A stretch of 51,273 nucleotides of DNA, from the NCBI GenBank assembly GCA_934120735.1, contig CAKOVA010000008.1, forward strand, positions 1 to 51,273, written 5' to 3'. Both the position numbers and the translations under genes were made by a program. The stretch comes from an uncultured Prevotella sp. Its GTDB lineage: Bacteria > Bacteroidota > Bacteroidia > Bacteroidales > Bacteroidaceae. The notes beneath the pieces were generated by a model. The model had not been told where the DNA came from, searched no databases, and saw nothing but the letters and a program-made list of their open reading frames with translations. This document shows positions 27,537-36,145 of this stretch, piece after piece (within the stretch, counting starts at the first letter, position 1; each line of letters begins with the position of its first letter).

Positions 27537-27567
27537 TTTGAATTTAAGTCTAAATAACATATATTTG
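27537..27567 (+). promoter_or_regulatory. Canonical promoter of the SusC/D operon
   Basis: TTTG at 27537-27540 and TATATTTG at 27560-27567 are separated by exactly 19 bp, a full match to the Bacteroidota consensus. The start near 27573 gives a leader of about 75 nt. Confidence 0.8.
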
Positions 27568-27648
27568 CAGTGAGCATGTTGAAACCACATGGTTTGAACT
27601 CGCTTGCATGAGAGATTTTTTCATTATTAATCAAAATTTGTTATACCT

Positions 27649-30600
27649 ATGCGAAAAACTTTTTTTAGCCAGTCTCTCGTAGTTGGGATCATAGCGCTGT
27701 TTTCGCTAAGTGGACCTCTCTTGGCTCAACAGCCAGCCGGGAGCGACAGGTTCACCATCGAGGGAACTGTGGTTGACAACACCAACAACGAGCCTATTGT
27801 CGGCGCCACGGTGCGCTTGAAAAGTGGGTTGCGAGGCACGGCCACCAATGCGGAGGGAAAATTTGTCGTCAAGGAATGCTCTGCTCAAGACGTGTTTCAA
27901 GTGAGTTTCATCGGCTACAAACCCAAGAATTTCACCGTTGGAAAACACCGCAGGTTTACCATCTATTTGGAGGAGAATTCCACGCAGATTGAACAAGTGG
28001 TGGTGACGGGTTTCCAGAAACTCAAGAAAAACAGTTTTACAGGTTCGGCCACTATCGTGACTAGTGAGGATCTCAAGAAGGTGAACTCTAAAGACGCCGT
28101 GAAAGCCTTGCAGGTTTTTGACCCCTCATTCCGCATTATGGACAACCTTGGGTTTGGTGCAGATCCTAACCAGATGCATGAAATTAGCATTCGAGGAGCG
28201 TCGAGCATATCGCAGAATAGAGGTTTGGACGTGGAGAACCAGCGCCTCACCCAACGTACCAACCTGCGTGACAACCCTAACATGCCTATTTTCATGCTGG
28301 ACGGGTTTGAAGTAGACGTGCAAAAGATATACGACATGGATATCAACCGCATTGAGAGCATGACCATCTTGAAAGATGCTGCAGCCACGGCACTCTATGG
28401 CTCGCGTGCGGCAAATGGTGTCGTGATTGTCACCACTGTACCTCCCAAGGCAGGTGAGATACGCATAGACTATAATACTACTCTGGAGCTGTCCTTCCCC
28501 GACCTTTCAGACTATAATCTGACCAACGCCACCGAGAAGTTGCAGGTAGAGAAAGATGCCGGGCTGTATGTAGGGACTTTTGGTGTGGCCACGATAGATA
28601 AGGAGAGGGAGTATAACGACAAACTTAATGAAGTGAGGCGCGGCGTGAACACTGACTGGTTGGCGCGGCCTCTGCGCAACGCCTACAACTGGCGTAACGA
28701 CGTGTCGCTATCAGGCGGTGTCAACGAGGTGAGGTACATGCTGAACCTGAACTATGACAACAACGCCGGCGTGATGAAAGGCTCCATGCGCGACAGGTAC
28801 GGTGCGGGGATGATGATAGACTATCGATTGAGAGATTGGTTGCACATACAAAACAAGGTGACACTCAACAGAACATCCTACGAGGACTCGCCATACGGCT
28901 ATTTCAATGACTATTCGCAGCAGCTGCCTTACGATGCCATCTATGACGATGCTGGCGAATTGCTGCGCGAGCTGCCCATGTCTCATAGAGCCAATCCGCT
29001 GTGGCGGGAGCGCTATTTGCAAAGCTACAGCGGCCGCGGTGGTATCACCGACGTGACCGACAATTTGAGCGTGAACATCCATTTCACCCCAAATTTGTAT
29101 CTGCGAGGCACATTTAGCGTAAGTCAAGTGAAGACAGACAGCAAGACTTTCAAAGACCCCAAGGACTCTTTCTTGTTTCGCACCGTAGCCAATAACCGCA
29201 AAGGCTCGCTTGATGTGTCTGGCGATACTCGCCTGAAATGGAATGCCAACGCCATGCTCCACTTCAATAAGCGGTTCAAGCGCCACTTCTTGAACCTCAC
29301 GGCAGGTGTGGACGCACAGGAAACTAACGACCGCCGCCTGTCGTACAGGCAAGAAGGCTTCAACATCGGTAGCCTGAACGACCCCATATATGCGGCCACG
29401 CAGACTGACAAGACCATCGATACCAAATCTACGACAAGGCTCTTTGGCGTGTTGGGAGCCCTCAATTATACCTTTGACGAGATTTACTTGCTGGACGCTT
29501 CGTTCCGCATGGATGGATCGTCACAGTTTGGCGAGGACAAGCGCTTTGCTCCGTTCGCCTCTGTCGGCGTGGGCTTGAACGTGCACAACTACTCGTTCGT
29601 CAAGAAATTGCCGTGGATTAACACGCTTAGACTGCGTGGTACTTATGGCAGCACCGGAAAGGTGAACTTCTCTCGTTTCGACGTAATCAGCAGCTACAAG
29701 GCCGACACGAAGGCGTGGTATTACACAGGGCCAGCAGTTAGGCTCTTCACCATGGGCAACTCAGCGTTGTCGTGGGAAATCACCAAGTCGCTCGACGTGG
29801 GTTTCACAGCGGAGCTTTTCAAAAACCGATTATATATCGAGGCTGCCTATTACAAGAAAACAACGGATGGCATGATTGACCGCATTGGTATAAGGCCATC
29901 ATCGGGTTTCACCTCTTATAGCGGCAACGTTGGTTCTATCGAAAACAAGGGCTTTGAGCTTAAGACTAATGTCACGCTCTTCCGTAACCGCGACTGGTCG
30001 GTAGTGGCCAACGCCAATTTGGGTGCAAATAAGAACAGAATATCCAAATTGGACGATGCCATTGAGGAATACAACAAGAAAATCAGGGATAATTACGATG
30101 CCGAGCATCCGCAATATCAAAACTTGCAGAACCGCCCCCTCATCCAATATTATGTGGGAGCGTCTACCACGGCCATCTACGCCATGCCCTCCCTGGGCAT
30201 TGACCCTGCCAGCGGCAAAGAGCTTTTCAGGAAGAAAGACGGCACCATTACCAAGGAATGGAACGCCAGTGACATGGTAGTGTGCGGTGACACCAATCCC
30301 GATGCGCAAGGCTCGTTCGGCATTAACGTGGCCTACAAGGGAATCTACATGAACGCCTCGTTCCTCTACGCATTTGGCGGTCAGGTGTACAACCAGACTT
30401 TGCTCGAGAAAGTGGAGAACGCACAGATAAAAGACCAGAATGTAGACCGTCGTGTCATCACGGACAGATGGCGCAAGGTGGGCGACATAGCACCATTCTA
30501 TGGATTGGGTGAAAAAAGCTCCACCAGGCCTACATCAAGATTTGTGCAAAATGATAACTATGTGCATTTCAACAGCTTGTCTATAGGCTACGACTTCAGT

Positions 30601-30750
30601 CGGAAACTTATCTCTAAGCTCAAGCTGAGCGCACTGTCCGTCACGCTCAACGCATCCGACTTGGCTCGGTGGAACACCGTAAGGGTGGAACGCGGACTCT
30701 CATACCCTTATGCCCACACATACAGCATAAGTTTGCGAGCAAGTTATTGA
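27649..30750 (+). CDS. SusC/RagA-family TonB-dependent outer membrane receptor
   Basis: SusC proteins are TonB-driven outer membrane pores that work with a SusD lid. The 1033-residue product has a signal peptide ending LLAQ and a carboxypeptidase-D-like domain (about 33-115, FTIEGTVVDNTNNEPIVGAT). A TonB-box-like EQVVVTGF follows, then a plug with EISIRGASSIS, DGFEVDVQKIYD and the typical SMTILKDAAATALYGSRAAN, and a C-terminal barrel ending YSISLRASY. It has its own canonical promoter and is followed 25 bp later by the SusD partner. The nearby peptidase and lack of glycoside hydrolases point to a peptide or protein substrate, which is inference. Confidence 0.97.
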   Translation: MRKTFFSQSLVVGIIALFSLSGPLLAQQPAGSDRFTIEGTVVDNTNNEPIVGATVRLKSGLRGTATNAEGKFVVKECSAQDVFQVSFIGYKPKNFTVGKHRRFTIYLEENSTQIEQVVVTGFQKLKKNSFTGSATIVTSEDLKKVNSKDAVKALQVFDPSFRIMDNLGFGADPNQMHEISIRGASSISQNRGLDVENQRLTQRTNLRDNPNMPIFMLDGFEVDVQKIYDMDINRIESMTILKDAAATALYGSRAANGVVIVTTVPPKAGEIRIDYNTTLELSFPDLSDYNLTNATEKLQVEKDAGLYVGTFGVATIDKEREYNDKLNEVRRGVNTDWLARPLRNAYNWRNDVSLSGGVNEVRYMLNLNYDNNAGVMKGSMRDRYGAGMMIDYRLRDWLHIQNKVTLNRTSYEDSPYGYFNDYSQQLPYDAIYDDAGELLRELPMSHRANPLWRERYLQSYSGRGGITDVTDNLSVNIHFTPNLYLRGTFSVSQVKTDSKTFKDPKDSFLFRTVANNRKGSLDVSGDTRLKWNANAMLHFNKRFKRHFLNLTAGVDAQETNDRRLSYRQEGFNIGSLNDPIYAATQTDKTIDTKSTTRLFGVLGALNYTFDEIYLLDASFRMDGSSQFGEDKRFAPFASVGVGLNVHNYSFVKKLPWINTLRLRGTYGSTGKVNFSRFDVISSYKADTKAWYYTGPAVRLFTMGNSALSWEITKSLDVGFTAELFKNRLYIEAAYYKKTTDGMIDRIGIRPSSGFTSYSGNVGSIENKGFELKTNVTLFRNRDWSVVANANLGANKNRISKLDDAIEEYNKKIRDNYDAEHPQYQNLQNRPLIQYYVGASTTAIYAMPSLGIDPASGKELFRKKDGTITKEWNASDMVVCGDTNPDAQGSFGINVAYKGIYMNASFLYAFGGQVYNQTLLEKVENAQIKDQNVDRRVITDRWRKVGDIAPFYGLGEKSSTRPTSRFVQNDNYVHFNSLSIGYDFSRKLISKLKLSALSVTLNASDLARWNTVRVERGLSYPYAHTYSISLRASY

Positions 30751-30775
30751 CCTACAAAAATCAACGACAACGATT

Positions 30776-32383
30776 ATGAAACAAAAAACATATTCCATCA
30801 TCATAGTCTGCATGGCACTTTTTGGGCTGAGCAGCTGCAACGACTGGCTTGATGTGCCCGTAGAGGGCCAGTCAACAGCCAACGAGCTTTTCGAAACCGG
30901 CGACGGCTATCGTTCCGCTCTGCATGGCATCTACAAGAGCATGGCATCACCTACGCTCTACGGCCGTGAGTTGCAATTTGGCGTTATTGACTTCTTCTCA
31001 GGTCAGTACGACATCAATGTCAGTTCTAATGACTTGAGCAACCCTACCTATATCGCAGCTGGCAAGCGCGACTACAAGGATGCCAAGTTACAGCCACTGA
31101 TAGACAACATCTGGTTGGCGGCCTTCAATGCCATTGCCGCCGACAACGATTTAATCAAACATCTGGAGGGTGAGAGTGACAACAAGTTCAGCGCGGGCAA
31201 GATGGAGAGAGACAACATCCTCGGTGAGGCCAAGGCCATCAGAGCTTTTATCCACCTCGACATGCTTCGCCTCTTTGCCCCCGCACCCATTGACGACGAT
31301 GGTGCCAATTACATTCCCTACGTCACTGAGTTCCCGAATAAGCGGGCCACGCACTTGCCCGTCAAGGAAGTAATGAGTAAAATCATTGCAGATCTTGAGC
31401 AGGCGCGTGAACTTGTTAAGCCTTTTGACCTCTCGCCCTTGGGATATAGCGCCAGCGTGTCGGGCGAGGCGCGCTTCTATAACTCCTTGATGTATGGCAT
31501 GGAGGGCGCCGCTGACCCCACGAGCGTTGATCCTTTCTTTTTAGGCAGGGGTTACAGGTTCTCCTATTGGGCCATCACGGCATTGTTGGCGCGTGCCCAT
31601 CAATATAACGCAACGTTTGACCCTTCTTCTTTGGACAAGGCCAAGGCGTATGCTCTGGAGGTGTTGGACGCCACTTTCGAGGGTGCCAATGCTACTAAGT
31701 TCGAGCCTTTCAAGGATGAGCAGTTCAATTTCGCATGGGTGGATCAGCCAGAGGAGATGAATGACATACGCATGGTGGGCACGCTTGTCATGGGATTGTA
31801 CAACGAGAAGCAAGTGGACGAGGCTGGTTTGGAACGCCTTTTCCCACGAGAGAAAAATCAGCATAGCAGTGACTTGTTCATTGTGAACAAAGATGGGCAA
31901 GACATCTTCAAGACCATCTCGGGTATGGATGAGAGTACCACCGACATTCGTTCTACCCGCTTAGTATACGAACCCAAAGGCTCTTACCGCAACTTTCTCT
32001 CCACCAAATGGTACGTCAAAGAGAGAAATACGATGGAGCGTGACCGTACTGTCACCATCTTGCCTTTGCTACGTACGTCTGAGTTGAGATATATCGTGGC
32101 CGAGTGCATGGCTCGAAAGGGCGATTTCGAGGGTGCTTACGGTTTGCTCAACACTATGCGCGAGCACAGAGGGTTGAATGACTACAAGTTGCCCACGCAA
32201 ACCTCATGGGGCGCTTTCGTTAAGGATCTTGTGCGCGAGGGACAGCGAGAGTGGATTAGTGAGGGACAACTGTTCTATCTCTACAAGCGGCTTAATGCTG
32301 GCGTGAAACGTGACAACGGCACCGTCAAGCCGTTGACCAAGCAAGAGAGCGTGCTGCCCATACCAGCGGAGGAAACAAAATAA
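30776..32383 (+). CDS. SusD/RagB-family nutrient-binding lipoprotein
   Basis: SusD proteins cap the SusC pore and capture ligand. The 535-residue product has a lipobox (LFGLSSC, Cys22) followed by NDWLDVPVEGQ, the usual SusD start. TPR-like helices with EAKAIRAFIHLDMLRLFAPA are a conserved stretch. The end, DLVREGQREWISEGQLFYLY KRLNAG in two adjoining motifs, matches SusD C-termini. It is 25 bp after susC and 11 bp before the DUF4843 gene. Confidence 0.96.
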   Translation: MKQKTYSIIIVCMALFGLSSCNDWLDVPVEGQSTANELFETGDGYRSALHGIYKSMASPTLYGRELQFGVIDFFSGQYDINVSSNDLSNPTYIAAGKRDYKDAKLQPLIDNIWLAAFNAIAADNDLIKHLEGESDNKFSAGKMERDNILGEAKAIRAFIHLDMLRLFAPAPIDDDGANYIPYVTEFPNKRATHLPVKEVMSKIIADLEQARELVKPFDLSPLGYSASVSGEARFYNSLMYGMEGAADPTSVDPFFLGRGYRFSYWAITALLARAHQYNATFDPSSLDKAKAYALEVLDATFEGANATKFEPFKDEQFNFAWVDQPEEMNDIRMVGTLVMGLYNEKQVDEAGLERLFPREKNQHSSDLFIVNKDGQDIFKTISGMDESTTDIRSTRLVYEPKGSYRNFLSTKWYVKERNTMERDRTVTILPLLRTSELRYIVAECMARKGDFEGAYGLLNTMREHRGLNDYKLPTQTSWGAFVKDLVREGQREWISEGQLFYLYKRLNAGVKRDNGTVKPLTKQESVLPIPAEETK

Positions 32384-32394
32384 AACTTTAAACG

Positions 32395-33159
32395 ATGAAA
32401 CGTATGAAAAAATACATCTATATACTGCCCCTTGTGGCATTGTTAGCCTGTGTGTCGTGCCAGGAAGAAGGACTGATGACTTTCGGGCAGGAACATCATA
32501 TATATTTTGAGAAGTTCTACAAGGATGCCATCGCACCTGGTAAGGAAAAGGCCGACTCGACTATAGCGTCTTTCTTCTTTGAGAATGATGACGTGTCAGA
32601 GATAGATGCCAAGATTGTGGTCAACATGACTGGTCGGCTGCTTGAGCGTGACGCAACGTTCAAACTCAAGGTTGTGCCAGACATGACAACGGCTCTGCCA
32701 GACGAGTACAAATTGCAAGACACTTACACGTTCAGGGCACACAATGTGCCGGAGGGAGCCAAAAACCAAAGTGACACCATCGCCATAAGGATGTTCAGGT
32801 CGGCCAGGCTCAAAAGCATGCCACATGGTGTGAAGCTCACGGTAGAGCTGATGCCCATGGGCGAGATACAGTTAGGACAGACCGAGCGTACGCGGGCCGT
32901 CATCGTACTCACGCGTGATGCCGTCAAACCCGAGTGGTGGGATGCTGATGTGACCAACAATCTCTTCGGCGAATACTCCAGTCGTAAGTACAAACTATTC
33001 TTGCTTAACATTGACAAGCAAGCCACACTCAACGAGGATATGTTGCGCAAGGCGCCATACAAGGCTATCAAACTTGTCAGGCAGTTCAAGCAATGGCTTG
33101 TGGAGCATCCGGAGCAGGCCAAGGAAGAAGACGGAAGTGTGATGACCGTCAATGTTTAA
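32395..33159 (+). CDS. DUF4843 lipoprotein of the SusC/D operon
   Basis: The 254-residue product has a lipobox (ALLACVSC) and a beta-rich domain. Its pattern DSTIASFFFENDDVSEIDAK and TRAVIVLTRDAVKPEWWD is typical of the DUF4843 family that accompanies SusC/D pairs in Bacteroidales. Trp-Trp in PEWWDAD and a helical C-terminal region (MLRKAPYKAIKLVRQFKQWL) are conserved features as I know them. It is expected on the cell surface as an accessory ligand-binding lipoprotein. ATG codons at 32395 and 32404 are both possible. Confidence 0.88.
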   Translation: MKRMKKYIYILPLVALLACVSCQEEGLMTFGQEHHIYFEKFYKDAIAPGKEKADSTIASFFFENDDVSEIDAKIVVNMTGRLLERDATFKLKVVPDMTTALPDEYKLQDTYTFRAHNVPEGAKNQSDTIAIRMFRSARLKSMPHGVKLTVELMPMGEIQLGQTERTRAVIVLTRDAVKPEWWDADVTNNLFGEYSSRKYKLFLLNIDKQATLNEDMLRKAPYKAIKLVRQFKQWLVEHPEQAKEEDGSVMTVNV

Positions 33160-33186
33160 CCACGCAAACAACGAAAGGAACGCATT

Positions 33187-34857
33187 ATGAAAACAATGAG
33201 AAACGCCATCGCGTGCGCAATTGTATGCGCTACGCTGACTGCGTGCTTCAGCGATGAGGGAAATTACACTTACGAATCGCTCAAGCCGCCAACGTGGCTC
33301 ATCAATGTAAACAACGACCCTATATACGTGTATGGACGGGGTGGCGAGAAAACATATATCGACGCGTCGAGATACTTCAATTGGGGAAAACTCGACTCGC
33401 TTGAGAGGAGCAAGGAGGTGCGATATGAGTGGCGTCTTAATGGCAAGGTATTTTCTACCGAGTTGAAAGAGACCATTCCCACTGATGAGTTCATGAAACG
33501 ATTGGGACTGACTGATTATCCCACCGGGAGCTTTGACGGTGATTTCGCTATCATAGAGAAAGCTACGGGCATTTCTTTCAAGGCCCGAACCTATATCACT
33601 ATCGAACCTCCCATTGCAGAGTGCGACTTCATCGTCTACTCTGCTAAGAACAACAGCGACCCGCATGTTGGTTCCATGTCGGCGTTGAGCCTGAAATATG
33701 GGCGCGCCGCCAACGGCACTTTCAGCGTACCCAAGTTTATTTTCAAAAAGCACTTGTCGGACGATATACCTGGAACACCCAAACGCATGGATGTATCGCT
33801 GTCACTCAATGTCAGTCCTACGGGTTCGGTGACGGCCATCACGCAGGAGGGAGACGCGTTGGTTCTCAACGCCTCCACGCTCAAGAAGGCTTGGGAACTT
33901 GGATCTCAGTTTGCCGATGGAACGCCTGCCAATTTCAAGGTTAGTGCTCGCAGAGACCAAGAAATAGATGCTGACAATCCTGCGTTCACATGGGTAGCCA
34001 CCCAAGACGGTCGCATTTTCACGCGCCAGACGGGCAAGCACTACCTCGGTGGAAAGTTTCTCACTGAACCGTATTATCTCGATGAAAAGGGTTACAAGAT
34101 AACCAATTTCGGACATACGCTGTGGGGACACACCAACATCCCATGCTACGACGAGAAAAACAGGCGAGTACTCATCGCAACATCGTTGGAGGGAAACTAT
34201 CACAGTTACCGTGTATTTATGACAGACTTGTCAATGTCGGGATGGGCGGGTGCACCCATCATGAAGATGCCAGCAGATGCAGAGGTATTCTATTTGACCG
34301 CCATCAATGGGCAAATGTATTGGGACCGAAACAACAGTTGGTATCAAATATGGTATAACACGGGCGGAAAATCCATGGTTGGAACCTTTGCCGTGGACAA
34401 TCGGACGCGCAAACTCAATGTGCCGATGGCCAACACCTATTACTTCCCGTACGAGGTGACAGGGCACCTACTCAATAAAGAAACCGTGTTCCTTACTGCG
34501 GCCACAACCCGTTTGAGTAATCTCAAGAGCCGTTGTGACCTCTTTTCAGAGGGCAACAAGGTGTTTGTGGTTGTTAGGAGCGGCACATGGGGTTCCACAT
34601 CCATAGACCAGGTAGGCCAACTGCCGCTCAAGGGCATTACCTCCAAAGTTACGGCCATGACCTATGACCGCAACGACCAGTACACGCAGGGACGTGATTA
34701 CAAGCATTTGCTTGTTGGATGTGAGAACGGTGATGTCTTAATCTATGAGGTGACAAACCTGCCGGCACCAGTCCTTGTGGGCAAATACAACGCTGGTGGG
34801 CGGGTAGCCTCCATCAAACAACTGCGTGCAGAACGCACCACACTTGACATGTATTGA
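33187..34857 (+). CDS. PKD-like family surface lipoprotein
   Basis: The 556-residue product has a lipobox (ATLTAC) followed by FSDEGNYTYESL, the hallmark start of Bacteroidota PKD-like lipoproteins. A beta-sandwich region (KEVRYEWRLNGKVFSTE) is followed by a large beta-propeller-like C-terminal domain (FVVTWVATQDGRIFTRQTGK type blades; seen as WVATQDGRIFTRQTGKHY and KHLLVGCENGDVLIYEV). The latter motif reads like WD or propeller blades. This family regularly follows SusD-DUF4843 genes and likely helps bind the substrate. The stop is followed by a nested hairpin in a 115-bp gap. Confidence 0.85.
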   Translation: MKTMRNAIACAIVCATLTACFSDEGNYTYESLKPPTWLINVNNDPIYVYGRGGEKTYIDASRYFNWGKLDSLERSKEVRYEWRLNGKVFSTELKETIPTDEFMKRLGLTDYPTGSFDGDFAIIEKATGISFKARTYITIEPPIAECDFIVYSAKNNSDPHVGSMSALSLKYGRAANGTFSVPKFIFKKHLSDDIPGTPKRMDVSLSLNVSPTGSVTAITQEGDALVLNASTLKKAWELGSQFADGTPANFKVSARRDQEIDADNPAFTWVATQDGRIFTRQTGKHYLGGKFLTEPYYLDEKGYKITNFGHTLWGHTNIPCYDEKNRRVLIATSLEGNYHSYRVFMTDLSMSGWAGAPIMKMPADAEVFYLTAINGQMYWDRNNSWYQIWYNTGGKSMVGTFAVDNRTRKLNVPMANTYYFPYEVTGHLLNKETVFLTAATTRLSNLKSRCDLFSEGNKVFVVVRSGTWGSTSIDQVGQLPLKGITSKVTAMTYDRNDQYTQGRDYKHLLVGCENGDVLIYEVTNLPAPVLVGKYNAGGRVASIKQLRAERTTLDMY

Positions 34858-34887
34858 TAAAACAAGCTAACAACTATAATTCCTTAC

Positions 34888-34939
34888 ATTGTGAAGAGAG
34901 CCGGGTGTCGCATAGTCGGCGCATGAATCTCTTCACAAT
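34888..34939. promoter_or_regulatory. Nested hairpin inside the SusC/D operon
   Basis: ATTGTGAAGAGA (34888-34899) pairs perfectly with 34928-34939, and inside the loop GCCG (34900-34903) pairs with CGGC (34917-34920). No T-run follows. It may protect or process the mRNA between the lipoprotein genes and the next two genes. Confidence 0.6.
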
Positions 34940-34972
34940 CCTCAAACATGAACAATCAAAAACAATCATAAC

Positions 34973-36076
34973 ATGAACATTAGGAAAATATTCAAAACAT
35001 TGCTCTGCCTCTTCACTATGACCGTGGTGACACAGGTGGCAGCCCAAAATGACATGAAGGCTACCGTTGACGTAACCGTAAATTGCAACGACAATGGTCC
35101 CATGACGCTATCGCTCTCGAAAGGTACAACGTGTGTTTCGTACAGCATGCAGCTTTTTACATCCGACATAGCTACTCGCATTGGTGACGCTGTGTTGGCC
35201 AATTATTTCAGTAACCAAAAAACAGAAAAACGCACACCCAACCTCAAAGATGCGAAATTCGTGGACATGGGGTTCTGTGTCTTGCCCGAGAAAGAATACA
35301 CGTTGCTCACCCTCGGCTACGACAAGGATGGCGCTGCAGGTTTCGTCACGCGCACCTCTTTCACAACGCCCAAGCACAAGCCGGCAGGCAATCCGCGACT
35401 CACATGCACCGTGACGGCCCTTGGCCCCGACAGCGTTACGGTGAAGTTCAGTCCCAACGCTGATGTGGCAGGTTATGCCATTTGTCAATTCGAGGCCGGA
35501 AGCATAGATAGTATCGTGGCGCACCACGGTCCGATGATGGGCTTCTCAAATCCTTCCGACATGATTAGGCGGTTCAGTGGCCAGTCGGCTTACACCAAGG
35601 AGATGAGCCACACATGGGATGATATGATACCCAACTATGACTATGAGATATGTGCGTTGCCTTGGGACAAGGATGGCGTGTACCTCGACATTGTCACCAT
35701 GCCCGTCAAAACAGCCTTGTTGGGTGGCGAGGGTGTGGCTGCCGTGAACATTGAGATTGGACAATTTGGCGGCAGTGACGACACTGGCTACTTCCAGGAA
35801 ATAGTATATACGCCCAATGATCAAGCGGCTGTACACCGTGATATCATCATCACCGAGGAGGCTTTCAACGCCAAAGACATGGGTGAACGCGGCGTTATCG
35901 ACATGCTGCAAAAGGATATTCCGCAAGATCCCTATTGGAATCAGTATCGCGTGGATCGCGCCAAATGGAATGCGCTGCCCGCCACTACATACATCGCGTG
36001 TTCTATGGCACGCAATGTCAAGGGCGAATGGGGCAAGTTGCACACCAAGAAATTTACCACACCAGCCAAACAGTAA
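34973..36076 (+). CDS. Secreted protein of unknown function in the SusC/D operon
   Basis: The 367-residue product has a signal peptide ending QVAAQ, without a lipobox. The mature part is beta-rich, with a fibronectin-like module around residues 140-250 (LTCTVTALGPDSVTVKFSPN, then AGYAICQFEAGS and YEICALPWDKDG). The C-terminal helical stretch is VIDMLQKDIPQDPYWNQYRV. I do not recognise a family. It lies between the PKD-like lipoprotein (115 bp gap with hairpin) and the M16 peptidase (69 bp gap), so it is likely part of the operon. A role in presenting or binding peptide substrate is possible but not shown. Confidence 0.75.
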   Translation: MNIRKIFKTLLCLFTMTVVTQVAAQNDMKATVDVTVNCNDNGPMTLSLSKGTTCVSYSMQLFTSDIATRIGDAVLANYFSNQKTEKRTPNLKDAKFVDMGFCVLPEKEYTLLTLGYDKDGAAGFVTRTSFTTPKHKPAGNPRLTCTVTALGPDSVTVKFSPNADVAGYAICQFEAGSIDSIVAHHGPMMGFSNPSDMIRRFSGQSAYTKEMSHTWDDMIPNYDYEICALPWDKDGVYLDIVTMPVKTALLGGEGVAAVNIEIGQFGGSDDTGYFQEIVYTPNDQAAVHRDIIITEEAFNAKDMGERGVIDMLQKDIPQDPYWNQYRVDRAKWNALPATTYIACSMARNVKGEWGKLHTKKFTTPAKQ

Positions 36077-36145
36077 CTATATTGCGTAAGTCACCACCGC
36101 GCGGCACTTCGGTTGAGGAGCCGTGCGGCTAACACCATCACAACT

